From positions 124,001 through 188,000 of the forward strand of contig NZ_ABXA01000019.1 in the NCBI RefSeq assembly GCF_000173355.1: 64,000 nucleotides of DNA, read 5' to 3'. The stretch comes from Anaerococcus hydrogenalis DSM 7454 (GTDB lineage Bacteria; Bacillota; Clostridia; Tissierellales; Peptoniphilaceae). Each line of letters opens with the position of its first letter. The first letter of the stretch is position 1. The notes under the pieces are model-generated. The model was not told the DNA's origin. It worked only from the letters and a program-made list of their open reading frames with translations, and made no database searches. Position numbers and translations under genes: made by a program. Positions 17,495-26,171 of the stretch are shown here, one piece after another.

Positions 17495-17939
17495 GATCTT
17501 CTCCGTCCATTTTTCCAAAAATTATAAAAATTATTAGTAAAACTGATCCTACAGTAACTAAGATATCAGCTACATTAAATACTGGAAATGAAAAAAATGA
17601 AAATTCAATAAAATCTACAACAAAACCATGAAATAATCTGTCATAGAAATTTCCCAAAGCCCCAGATACAATCAGAGATAGGGACAAATTTAATAAATTT
17701 GGATTAGATTTCATATTTCTAATAAAGTAATATAATAAATATATTACAACTACTAAGGTTAGAATTATAAAAAATATTCTTTTATTTTGTAATATTCCAA
17801 ATGCGGCTCCCTTATTTTCTACATAAATTAAATTAATTAATTTACCATAAACAGGATTTTCAATAAAATGAGATATGGCATAAGATTTGCTTATCCTATC
17901 TAAAATTATTCCTATAATAATTAAAATTGTGTAAATCAT
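17472..17939 (-). CDS. lspA: Lipoprotein signal peptidase (signal peptidase II)
   Basis: A 155-residue membrane protein with four hydrophobic helices. The family motifs are present: ENKGAAFGIL, SGALGNFYDRLFHGFVVDF with the first catalytic Asp, and FPVFNVADILVTVG with the second. It cleaves prolipoproteins before the lipidated cysteine; a predicted lipoprotein of the window is at 39360-40832. It overlaps ylmH by 4 nt (ATGA) and ung at the other end. Confidence 0.95.
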   Translation of the reverse strand: MIYTILIIIGIILDRISKSYAISHFIENPVYGKLINLIYVENKGAAFGILQNKRIFFIILTLVVVIYLLYYFIRNMKSNPNLLNLSLSLIVSGALGNFYDRLFHGFVVDFIEFSFFSFPVFNVADILVTVGSVLLIIFIIFGKMDGEDHVSSNRK

Positions 17940-18702
17940 TTGTACTTCCTATATTCTATATGATAATTGTCTTTCTTACTTTTTCCTATAACCTTGTCAA
18001 AAATAAATCTTCCTTCTCTTCTAATAGAAATTAAGGAATTTTCCTCTACAATTTTTGAGGGATTATCGATAATTTGATAATTAACCTTGATCAGTCGTCT
18101 TTTTATTAAAGTTTGAGCCTTTGATCTTGATAAGTTTACAAATTCACTTACTAAATTATCTAGCCTCAAAGAAGAAATAAATCCCTTATTTTCTATATAT
18201 TCAATTTTAGAAATAGATAAGATATTATCATTTTTAAAATCAAGGCTAACTTTTTCGTTTTTATTTTTGTTAAATTAAATTTAACAAAATCCTTATCTTT
18301 ATTTAAAACTACAAATTCACATTTCTCATCACCGATATAAATGTCACCAATATCATTTCTATCAAGCCCTAAATTTAATAGAGCCCCCAGTACGTCAGGA
18401 TGAGAAATATTATTTATCTTAAATTCTAATACATTAATATAAGAACTTTTTTCTATATAATCTGTATAAGGATTTGCTATGAAAATTTGCCTTTCACTTT
18501 TATCATTACATGACAAAAAAACTATCTCTATATTATTAACTTTTGCTATATCATTTAATACAGAAATTTCAAAAGGATTTAAGAAAAAACTAGAAACTTC
18601 TTTGTGAGCATAAAATGATTTTTCTAATAAAGAGATAGCTTTTTTTATATTTGCCTTGACAGATTTATCTTCAACAAAATCTATATTATATTTTAATCTC
18701 AT
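17936..18702 (-). CDS. ylmH: YlmH/Sll1252-type S4-domain RNA-binding protein, reading frame interrupted
   Basis: The N-terminal frame (from ATG 18702) has YAHKEVSSFFLNPFEISVLNDIA and HPDVLGALLNLGLDRNDIGDI, diagnostic for YlmH. The C-terminal frame holds the S4 domain (SLRLDNLVSEFVNLSRSKAQ, GRFIFD). One extra A in the 5-A runs at 18251-18262 restores 255 residues, the normal length; the repaired junction reads KNEKVSLDFK. YlmH lies in the conserved division cluster after sepF and has been linked to stalled-ribosome rescue in Bacillus. It is preceded by sepF and followed by lspA. Confidence 0.85.
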
Positions 18703-18725
18703 AAAAATCTATCTTTGAAATCATA

Positions 18726-19304
18726 TTAAAGTTGATTATAATTTCCATTAGATATTTGATCTTCAACATAATTATCGATATCAACACCCTTTGGACAAAT
18801 TACAAAAATCCCCTTTGATACTTTTTCAACTGTTCCTTCTAGGGCATAAACTGCACCTGAAACAAAATCTAGAATTTGTCTTTTTTTGTCAACTTCAAGC
18901 ATTTCAAGATTTAATACAACAACCTTTTTATCTAAGATATCATCTACAATTTTTGGACCATCTTCATCATAGCTTAAAGGTTCTTGAATTGCTATTCTAA
19001 AACTATTTGATGAATTGTGACCAAAACTTCTACTTGTACTATTCATACTAACTATATTATCTCCTCCCCTTGTTTTTCTATTTTTGTTATTAGAAGAATA
19101 ATCATTTGAAAAATTTGAAAAAGAGCTTGTTTTGTCATCGTTTCCAATCGTATTATTAGAAAAATCATATGTTGAGCTAGGGGTGTAAGTACTTTCTGTA
19201 TTCTCACTTGATCTTTTTATTTCTTTTTCATCTTCTTCAGTTTCTTCATCATAATCTTCATAATCGTCATTAATTCCTATAAATTCTTTAAATTTATCTA
19301 ACAT
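18726..19304 (-). CDS. sepF: Cell division protein SepF
   Basis: About 192 residues: a short membrane-binding amphipathic start (MLDKFKEFIGI), an acidic low-complexity linker, then the SepF core (IQEPLSYDEDGPKIVDDIL, KKVVVLNLE.LE...KRQILDFVSGAVYALEG, VFVICP). SepF tethers FtsZ to the membrane and bundles it. The start is ATG 19304 (RBS AAAGGATG), overlapping the PLP-protein gene by 11 nt. The gene order with yggS and ylmH is the standard Firmicute arrangement. Confidence 0.92.
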   Translation of the reverse strand: MLDKFKEFIGINDDYEDYDEETEEDEKEIKRSSENTESTYTPSSTYDFSNNTIGNDDKTSSFSNFSNDYSSNNKNRKTRGGDNIVSMNSTSRSFGHNSSNSFRIAIQEPLSYDEDGPKIVDDILDKKVVVLNLEMLEVDKKRQILDFVSGAVYALEGTVEKVSKGIFVICPKGVDIDNYVEDQISNGNYNQL

Positions 19305-19968
19305 TTTTATACATCCTTTTACCAAATATTTTTGAGCCGACTCTAATAATATTAGCCCCCTCTTCTAAGGCTATTTTATAATCATGAGTCATTCCCATAG
19401 AAAGATATTCCATTTCAATATTATTATAACTTAAATTGGATAAATTATCGAATATTTTTTTAAGCCCTTTAAAGCATGATTTAATTACTGAAACATCTTC
19501 AGTATTTGGAGCCATGGTCATTAGTCCCCTAATTTTAACATTTTCTAACTCTTTTGCTTGATTAATTATATCTTCTATATCTTCTTCATAAAAACCAGAT
19601 TTTGATTCTTCCTTGGAAATATTAATTTGAAGCAAACAATCTTGAACTATCGATAATTTTTTTGCCCTATTATTAATTTTTTTCAAAATTTTTAAAGAAT
19701 CTACTGAATGAATAAGGCAAACTTCTCCAACAATTTTATTAACTTTGTTTGTTTGTAAGTGACCAATTAAGTGCCAATTAATATCATCTGGCAACTTATC
19801 TTTTTTATCTAGAAGTTCTTGTACTTTATTTTCACCAAAATCTCTTAGACCATAATTATATACTTCCATAATTTTATCTACACCATGGGTTTTTGTTACG
19901 GCTAAAAGCATAGCGTCATAATCTTTCATATCTTTTTTTAAGTTATCTATATTATCTTTTATACTCAT
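19294..19968 (-). CDS. YggS family pyridoxal-phosphate homeostasis protein
   Basis: A 224-residue PLP-binding protein of the YggS/YlmE family: LLAVTKTH with the PLP lysine at about residue 26, DFGENKVQE, WHLIGHLQTNK, and a C-terminal LSMGMTHDYKIA..EGANIIRVGSKIFG. The family maintains PLP and amino acid balance and shows no catalysis. It is encoded before sepF, as in most Gram-positive bacteria. The start ATG at 19968 has AAGGATG upstream. Confidence 0.93.
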   Translation of the reverse strand: MSIKDNIDNLKKDMKDYDAMLLAVTKTHGVDKIMEVYNYGLRDFGENKVQELLDKKDKLPDDINWHLIGHLQTNKVNKIVGEVCLIHSVDSLKILKKINNRAKKLSIVQDCLLQINISKEESKSGFYEEDIEDIINQAKELENVKIRGLMTMAPNTEDVSVIKSCFKGLKKIFDNLSNLSYNNIEMEYLSMGMTHDYKIALEEGANIIRVGSKIFGKRMYKNVR

Positions 19969-19980
19969 AACACATCCTTT

Positions 19981-20961
19981 TTAATATTCACTTTTTTTAT
20001 CCCTACTCATTAATATTTCTACAGATATTTTTGGATCAGATTTTTCATATATTACCTTGTATATTTCTTTTGTTATAGGTAAATCTATATTTTCTTTTAA
20101 TGATAATTCATATAAGGCTTTTGTTGTAGGAATACCTTCTACAACAGTCTTTACCTTTTTACAAGCTTCTTCTAAGGAGTAACCTTTACCAAATAAAATA
20201 CCACACTTGTTATTTCTTGAATGCATACTAGTTGCAGTTACAATCAAATCACCTATACCACAAAGTCCATTTATTGATTTCGGATTTGCACCTTGACTTA
20301 CAGCAAATTTATTCATTTCATAAATTCCTCTTGTCATAATTGCAGCCTTTGTGTTATCACCAAAGCCAAGACCTGTAACCATTCCTATTCCAAATGCTAG
20401 AACATTTTTTATAGCTCCTCCAATTTCAGAACCAACAACATCTGTCGATCTATAAACTCTTAAATAATCTTTAGAGAATAAATTTTGTATTTTTATCGCA
20501 ACTTCTTCATCTTCGCAAGCACAAAGTAAAGCTGTAGGCATTTTTTTTATAACTTCTTCAGCATGACTTGGACCAGTTAAAATGGCATAAGTACAATTTG
20601 GATTGAGATCATTTATAATTTCTGATACTCTTTTATAAGTTTCAAGCTCAATACCCTTTGATAGATTTATTAATATATTTCCATCTAATTTATCTTTTAT
20701 TTTTCCTAATACATCTCTAATAGCTTGGGTTGGTATTGCATTAATAATTATGTCATTATCTAATAATTTTTCTAAATTATTTGTAGCTTTTATACTTTTA
20801 CTTAATTTAAGGTCAGGAAAATATTTTTTGTTTATATGTAGCTTGTTTATATTATCTACATCTTCAATGTTTCTAGTATACATCAAAATCTTATTTTCTT
20901 TTGACAGAAAATAAGCAATAGCACTTGCCCAACTTCCTGCACCTATAATTGAAATATTCAT
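19981..20961 (-). CDS. gpsA: Glycerol-3-phosphate dehydrogenase [NAD(P)+]
   Basis: A 326-residue dehydrogenase with the Rossmann motif SIIGAGSWASA, the GPSHAEEV segment, and the catalytic lysine region GSEIGGAIKNVLAFGIGMVTGLGFGDN. It reduces dihydroxyacetone phosphate to glycerol 3-phosphate for membrane lipids. PlsY, which acylates that product, is encoded 10 nt upstream. The start ATG at 20961 has GGGAG upstream. Confidence 0.96.
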   Translation of the reverse strand: MNISIIGAGSWASAIAYFLSKENKILMYTRNIEDVDNINKLHINKKYFPDLKLSKSIKATNNLEKLLDNDIIINAIPTQAIRDVLGKIKDKLDGNILINLSKGIELETYKRVSEIINDLNPNCTYAILTGPSHAEEVIKKMPTALLCACEDEEVAIKIQNLFSKDYLRVYRSTDVVGSEIGGAIKNVLAFGIGMVTGLGFGDNTKAAIMTRGIYEMNKFAVSQGANPKSINGLCGIGDLIVTATSMHSRNNKCGILFGKGYSLEEACKKVKTVVEGIPTTKALYELSLKENIDLPITKEIYKVIYEKSDPKISVEILMSRDKKSEY

Positions 20962-20970
20962 CTTACTCCC

Positions 20971-21549
20971 TTAAAACATCTTCTTTTCTTCATGATTTTT
21001 AATTCTAATTATATTGGCCCTATGTTCTATTATTATCATCGATGCAATAAAAATTATAATGATAGTAAATAAATTTAAGCCTTGGAAATAATAAGATATA
21101 AACGGAGCTATTATACTAGCACTCAAGGATGCTTTAGATACAGTTCTTGTTAGTAAGAATACTATTATAAAAACAATAGCTAAACATAAAAATACTCTCA
21201 AGTCATAAGCAAATAAAGCTCCTGCAGATGTAGCTACACCTTTTCCACCCTTAAATTTTAAAAATATGGAAAAAATATGACCAAGAACAACAAATACTAA
21301 TGAAGTTAGAGCATATTTTTCACCTAAGAAAAAATTAGTAGTATAAACTGCAACCAATCCCTTTGCCATGTCAAGAAATAGGGTGAAAGTTCCTGCAAGT
21401 GCTCCAAAATTTCTAAATACATTTGTAGTACCTGGATTTCCACTTCCCATCATTCTTATATCTCTTTTAAAAAATATTTTACCAATAAGATATGAAAAAG
21501 GAATAGAACCAACTAGGTATGAAAAAAGTGCAACTAAGATAATTTTCAT
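20971..21549 (-). CDS. plsY: Acyl-phosphate:glycerol-3-phosphate acyltransferase
   Basis: A 192-residue integral membrane enzyme with about five hydrophobic helices and the conserved loops GSGNPGTTNVFRNFG and KFKGGKGVATSAG. It makes lysophosphatidate from acyl phosphate and glycerol 3-phosphate at the cytoplasmic membrane. It overlaps der by 4 nt and is followed by gpsA, the source of its substrate. Confidence 0.95.
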   Translation of the reverse strand: MKIILVALFSYLVGSIPFSYLIGKIFFKRDIRMMGSGNPGTTNVFRNFGALAGTFTLFLDMAKGLVAVYTTNFFLGEKYALTSLVFVVLGHIFSIFLKFKGGKGVATSAGALFAYDLRVFLCLAIVFIIVFLLTRTVSKASLSASIIAPFISYYFQGLNLFTIIIIFIASMIIIEHRANIIRIKNHEEKKMF

Positions 21550-22862
21550 TTTTCTTTCCTTTCTCTTATTTCAAAAGTAAATGGTACTCCTTGCAAGCTA
21601 TAATTTTGTCTTATTTGATTTTCTAGATATCTTTGATAAGAAAAATGCATTAATTCCTTATCATTTACATGTAATAAAAATTTAGGAGGAGCTGTTTGAA
21701 CTTGGGAAATATAATAAATTTTAAGCCTTTTACCCTTATCTTGAGGAGGCGCTGTCATCATTATTGCATCTTGTAAAATTGTGTTAAGCACACCAGTTTT
21801 AATTCTAGTATGATAATTACTATTTACAATCTCAATTAAGTTTAGAAGGTCTATAATTCTTTGACTTTTTAGGACAGAAATAAAAATTATTGGAGCATAT
21901 AGAGCAAAAGAAAGTTTATTTCTTATTTCTCTTTCCATATTTCTCATAGTATTTGTTTCTTTCTCTACCTTATCCCATTTATTAACAGCTATAATTATAG
22001 CTTTTCTTTTATTATGTGCATATCCTGCAATTTTTGTATCTTGTTCAGTAACACCTACTGTTGCATCAATTAAAAATAAACAAATTTCTGAACTATCTAC
22101 AGCATCAAAAGTTCTTTGGTTTGCATAATATTCGATATTATCACTAACCTTATTTTTTCTTCTTAGTCCTGCTGTATCAATTAAAACATAATTATTATCC
22201 TTATATTGCCAGTAAGTGTCTATTGCATCTCTTGTAGTTCCAGCAATATCAGTTACTATCATTCTTTCTTCATTTAAAAGATGATTTACTAATGAAGATT
22301 TACCAGCATTAGGTTTTCCTATTATAGCAATTCTTGTAGCATCAAGGTCAGTATCAAATTTTGAAAAATCTATCGATTCTACAACCTTATCTAATAAATC
22401 CCCTAAATTTTTTGAACCTTCCGCAGAAATTGTAACTAAATCATCAAATCCAAATTGATAAAAATCATAAATATGATCAGGAATTGTTTCTCTATCAATT
22501 TTATTTGCAACAACAATCACTTTTTTGTTATATTTTCTTAGTTCATTAGAAATTTCAAAATCATGAGGATTTATTCCCTCTCTACCGTCGACTACAAATA
22601 AAATTAAATCACTTTCTAATAAAGCTTTTTCTACTTGTGATTTTATCTCTTGATTCATAATTTCCTTATTTGAAATATCTAATCCACCAGTATCTGCTAA
22701 GATAAATTCTTTTCCAGTCCACTCGACCTTATCATATACTCTGTCTCTGGTTACTCCATTTTCATCTTCTGTAATGGCTTTTCTTTTTCCAACTAATTTG
22801 TTAAATAATGTCGATTTTCCAACATTAGTTCTTCCAACTAGCGTTACTATTGGTGCCTTCAT
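21546..22862 (-). CDS. der: Ribosome biogenesis GTPase Der (EngA)
   Basis: A 438-residue double-GTPase: the first G domain has VGRTNVGKSTLFN (the usual P at the third place is T here), DTGG and NKID, the second has IGKPNAGKSSLVN, DTAGLRRK and NKWD, and a KH-like C-terminal domain follows. Der assembles the 50S subunit. The start is ATG 22862 with GGAG 6 nt upstream rather than an upstream in-frame codon at 22892. A strong hairpin separates it from the rseC-like gene. Confidence 0.96.
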   Translation of the reverse strand: MKAPIVTLVGRTNVGKSTLFNKLVGKRKAITEDENGVTRDRVYDKVEWTGKEFILADTGGLDISNKEIMNQEIKSQVEKALLESDLILFVVDGREGINPHDFEISNELRKYNKKVIVVANKIDRETIPDHIYDFYQFGFDDLVTISAEGSKNLGDLLDKVVESIDFSKFDTDLDATRIAIIGKPNAGKSSLVNHLLNEERMIVTDIAGTTRDAIDTYWQYKDNNYVLIDTAGLRRKNKVSDNIEYYANQRTFDAVDSSEICLFLIDATVGVTEQDTKIAGYAHNKRKAIIIAVNKWDKVEKETNTMRNMEREIRNKLSFALYAPIIFISVLKSQRIIDLLNLIEIVNSNYHTRIKTGVLNTILQDAIMMTAPPQDKGKRLKIYYISQVQTAPPKFLLHVNDKELMHFSYQRYLENQIRQNYSLQGVPFTFEIRERKEK

Positions 22863-22891
22863 ATTATTCTCCATATATTTTTTTATAAACA

Positions 22892-22926
22892 AATAGATAA
22901 AGTTAGCTAAGCTAACCTTATCTATT
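22892..22926 (-). terminator. Hairpin between rseC-like gene and der
   Basis: On the minus strand AATAGATAAGGTTAGC pairs over 16 positions with GCTAACTTTATCTATT around a TTA loop, followed by TTGTTT. It begins at the stop of the upstream gene. The T tail is interrupted, so it may be a partial terminator or a processing hairpin. Confidence 0.6.
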
Positions 22927-23338
22927 AAGCCTTCCTTAATGTTATGATTTCTTTATTTTCATAACCCTTATCCATAAATCTTAATACTAAAATGGAAAGA
23001 ACTAGAAATATAAATATAAATAAAACAGTAAGTAAATTATTATCTTGAATAGTATTTTTGAATATCGTATTTGCTAAAACCGCACCCGTAATCATCATGA
23101 AAACAGGAAATAAGTAAGTGAAATAAGATAATCTATTTACAGTTTTAATGTCTGAATCAAGATAAACAAAATCTCCAGGATTAAGATTTTCATTAGTAAA
23201 TGCAGTGTAGTAAGATGGTTTTATTTCACAACCACCACAAGAAGAACATGAACCACATCCTGATTCTTTTTGAATCATGACTTTAACATTTCCATTTAAA
23301 TTTTCTACAACTATCCCTTTTTTACTAATAGTTTGCAT
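22925..23338 (-). CDS. SoxR-reducing/RseC family protein
   Basis: A 137-residue protein with an N-terminal small beta domain, a cysteine cluster GCGSCSSCGGC at about residues 28-38, and two central membrane helices (YLFPVFMMITGAVLA; VLFIFIFLVLSILVL). This matches RseC/RnfH-neighbour proteins that in proteobacteria act with sigma-E or in reducing SoxR; in anaerobic Firmicutes the role is unknown and a redox or Fe-S function is only inferred from the cysteines. It lies between aspS and der in the operon. Confidence 0.75.
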   Translation of the reverse strand: MQTISKKGIVVENLNGNVKVMIQKESGCGSCSSCGGCEIKPSYYTAFTNENLNPGDFVYLDSDIKTVNRLSYFTYLFPVFMMITGAVLANTIFKNTIQDNNLLTVLFIFIFLVLSILVLRFMDKGYENKEIITLRKA

Positions 23339-23350
23339 CCCTTACCATCC

Positions 23351-25108
23351 TTACTCTTTTACTTCTATACTTAATTCACTTAAACTTTTTTCATCAACTA
23401 TGCTTGGTGCTTGAGTTAATGGACAAGTTGCTGATTGAGTCTTTGGAAAGGCAATGATATCTTTTATATTATCAGTTTTTGCAAATAACATTACCATTCT
23501 ATCAAGTCCATATGCAAGTCCTGCATGAGGAGGTGTACCATATTGTAAGGCTTCTATAAAGAAACCAAATTTTTGTTTAATATCTTCATCTGATAATTTT
23601 AAAGCCTTAAATACTTTTTCTTGAAGCTCTTGGTTATTTATTCTAACAGAACCTCCACCCATCTCATCTCCGTTTATTACTATATCGTAAGCTTGAGTTC
23701 TTACTTTTTCAGGCTCTGTCAATAATAAATCAACATCTTCTTCATTAGGCATTGTGAATGGATGGTGTTGAGATACATATCTGTCTTCTTCCTCACTGTA
23801 TTCAAACATAGGGAAGTTTACTACCCAACAAAAAGCATATTCTTTTTCATATAGATTTTGATCTTTTGCAACTTTTCTTCTTAATGCACCCAAACCTTCA
23901 AGTACAGTTTTGTTTTTATCAGCTGCAATTAAAATTAAATCATTGTCTTTGATATCTAATTTTTCTTTTAAATTATTTATAATATCATCAGTCAAAAACT
24001 TCTTAATTGATGAGTTTATATCATTATCTGAATTAAATTTAATAAAGCTTAGTCCTTTAAGACCATAATCTTTCACAAAGTCTGTTAATTTATCAAGTTG
24101 TTTTCTTGAATAGTTTGAAGCTTGTCCTGTAAAATTAATCGCTCTTACTGAATGACCTTCTTTTATATTATCTGTAAATACTTTAAAGTCTGAACCTTTG
24201 AATATTTCAGAAATATCATTAATTTTATATCCATATCTTAAATCTGGTTTATCAGATCCATATGAATTCATAGCTTCAGAATAATCCATTCTAGGAATTG
24301 GTAATTGTAAATCATAATCTGTAAATGTATCAAAAAGTTTTTTAAGAAGACCTTCATTAACTTTTATTACATCATCTTGGTCGGCAAAACTTAATTCAAT
24401 ATCAAGTTGTGTAAATTCTGGTTGTCTATTCGCCCTTAAATCTTCATCCCTAAAACATTTTACAATTTGAAAATACCTATCTAAAGAACCAATCATTAAC
24501 AATTGTTTCATTAGTTGTGGAGATTGAGGCAAAGCATAAAATCTACCTTGGTTTACTCTTGATGGTACTAAATAATCTCTAGCTCCTTCAGGAGTTGGTT
24601 TTGTTAAAAATGGAGTTTCAACCTCTGTAAATTTATTATCGTACATATATTCTCTCATACATCTAACAATATCAGATCTCAATTTAAGATTTTTTTGAAC
24701 TGATTGTTTTCTCATGTCGAGATATCTATATTTTAATTTTAAATTTTCGCTAACGTCATCGTCATCTTTTATATAAATTGGAGGTGTTTTAGCCTTATCT
24801 AAAATATTGATTTTTTCTGCAACTATTTCTATGTTTCCTGTTGGTATTTCTGGATTTTTTGATTCTCTTTCTCTTACTTCACCCTTAACCTCAAGAACAT
24901 ATTCGCCAGCTACATCTTTTACAGTTTTATAATTTTCGCTGTCTTCTTCTCTTGTTACAATTTGTGTTATGCCAGTTTTATCTCTAAGATCAATAAATAC
25001 CAAAGATCCTAAATTTCTTTTTTTGGCAACCCAACCCATTAAAACAACTTCTTCTCCTATGTTTTCTTCTCTAAGTTCACCACACATGTGGCTTCTTTTA
25101 AATTCCAT
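23351..25108 (-). CDS. aspS: Aspartate--tRNA ligase
   Basis: A 585-residue class II synthetase with the OB-fold anticodon domain at the start (GWVAKKRNLGSLVFIDLRD), then the catalytic core (FTEVETPFLTKPTPEGARDYLVPSR, PQSPQLMKQ, FRDEDLRANRQPEFTQLD), the bacterial GAD insertion and the C-terminal GLAYGLDRMVM motif. The start ATG at 25108 has AGGAGG upstream. Only 8 nt separate it from the upstream gene, so no T-box controls it directly. Confidence 0.97.
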   Translation of the reverse strand: MEFKRSHMCGELREENIGEEVVLMGWVAKKRNLGSLVFIDLRDKTGITQIVTREEDSENYKTVKDVAGEYVLEVKGEVRERESKNPEIPTGNIEIVAEKINILDKAKTPPIYIKDDDDVSENLKLKYRYLDMRKQSVQKNLKLRSDIVRCMREYMYDNKFTEVETPFLTKPTPEGARDYLVPSRVNQGRFYALPQSPQLMKQLLMIGSLDRYFQIVKCFRDEDLRANRQPEFTQLDIELSFADQDDVIKVNEGLLKKLFDTFTDYDLQLPIPRMDYSEAMNSYGSDKPDLRYGYKINDISEIFKGSDFKVFTDNIKEGHSVRAINFTGQASNYSRKQLDKLTDFVKDYGLKGLSFIKFNSDNDINSSIKKFLTDDIINNLKEKLDIKDNDLILIAADKNKTVLEGLGALRRKVAKDQNLYEKEYAFCWVVNFPMFEYSEEEDRYVSQHHPFTMPNEEDVDLLLTEPEKVRTQAYDIVINGDEMGGGSVRINNQELQEKVFKALKLSDEDIKQKFGFFIEALQYGTPPHAGLAYGLDRMVMLFAKTDNIKDIIAFPKTQSATCPLTQAPSIVDEKSLSELSIEVKE

Positions 25109-25116
25109 ATTACCTC

Positions 25117-25722
25117 CTAATTTAAAAATGGATTATTATTTTTTTCAAAACCAATACTTGTAGATTCACCATGTCCTGGATGAACCTTGGTTTGATCGTC
25201 ATATATAAATAATTTATCTTTTATTGAATTTATTAAAATATTATAGTTTCCACCTGGAAAATCACTTCTTCCTATTGACAAATTAAAAAGGGTATCACCA
25301 GAAAAAATATGATCCTCAATCTTATAAGACATTGAATCTAAACTGTGGCCTGGAGTTTTTATAGCCTTAATTTTATACTTAGAAAACTCTTCTTGGTCTT
25401 TTAAATATTGATCAATCTTAACAGTCAAATCACAATATCCCCTAGATAAGTTGTAATCTGGATCATCAGCTATATTTTTACTATCTTCACTGGCATAAAC
25501 TTTTACCTTTAATTTATCCTTGAAATAATCTAGACCCAAAACATGGTCAAAGTGAGTATGCGTTAATAAAATAAACTCTATATTAATTTTATTCGTATCT
25601 ATATAATTTTCAATTTTTCCCCCAGGATAAACTGGGTCAATTAAAAAACCATTTTTATTATCATCAAAAACCAGATAGCAATTTGCCATCATAGAACCTT
25701 CACTTATTTTTACAATATTCAT
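25117..25722 (-). CDS. MBL-fold metallo-hydrolase (glyoxalase II-like)
   Basis: A 201-residue metallo-beta-lactamase-fold enzyme with THTHFDHVLG (zinc ligands), TPGHSLDSMSY, FSGDTLF and VHPGHGE. The size and motifs match the YqgX/GloB-II group of Firmicutes, which lack glutathione, so the natural substrate is unknown. It overlaps dtd by one base and precedes aspS, an arrangement common in Clostridia. Confidence 0.85.
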   Translation of the reverse strand: MNIVKISEGSMMANCYLVFDDNKNGFLIDPVYPGGKIENYIDTNKINIEFILLTHTHFDHVLGLDYFKDKLKVKVYASEDSKNIADDPDYNLSRGYCDLTVKIDQYLKDQEEFSKYKIKAIKTPGHSLDSMSYKIEDHIFSGDTLFNLSIGRSDFPGGNYNILINSIKDKLFIYDDQTKVHPGHGESTSIGFEKNNNPFLN

Positions 25723-26171
25723 TAATATAACCTTTCGCTATCAAGTTGAATAGTTACAGGGCCATCATTAATTAATGACACTTCCATATGAGTTTGGAAT
25801 TTCCCTGTTTTAACATCAAACCCATCATCTTTTAATTTTTTAATTAGTATCTCATAATATTCTTCAGCTTTTTTTGCATTTGATGAATTTATAAATGAAG
25901 GCCTGTTACCTTTTCGTGCATCTCCATATAAGGTAAATTGACTTACAATAAGCAACTCTCCCCCAACATCTTCAACTGATAAGTTCATTTTCCCTTCAGA
26001 ATCTTCAAATATTCTTAACTTTTCTATTTTCTTTTTTATATAATCTATATCTTTTTCATCATCAGAATCTGTAACTGCTACAAAAACTAATAATCCATTT
26101 CCAATTTCAGATATCAATTCATCGGAAACTGTAACACTTGCTTTTTTTATTTTTTGAACTATCGCTCTCAT
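25722..26171 (-). CDS. dtd: D-aminoacyl-tRNA deacylase
   Basis: A 149-residue protein with the two family motifs SQFTLYGD and the cis-proline motif NDGPVTIQLDS. It removes D-amino acids wrongly attached to tRNA. It sits between rel and an MBL hydrolase with one-base overlaps on both sides, the classic rel-dtd order in Firmicutes. Confidence 0.95.
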   Translation of the reverse strand: MRAIVQKIKKASVTVSDELISEIGNGLLVFVAVTDSDDEKDIDYIKKKIEKLRIFEDSEGKMNLSVEDVGGELLIVSQFTLYGDARKGNRPSFINSSNAKKAEEYYEILIKKLKDDGFDVKTGKFQTHMEVSLINDGPVTIQLDSERLY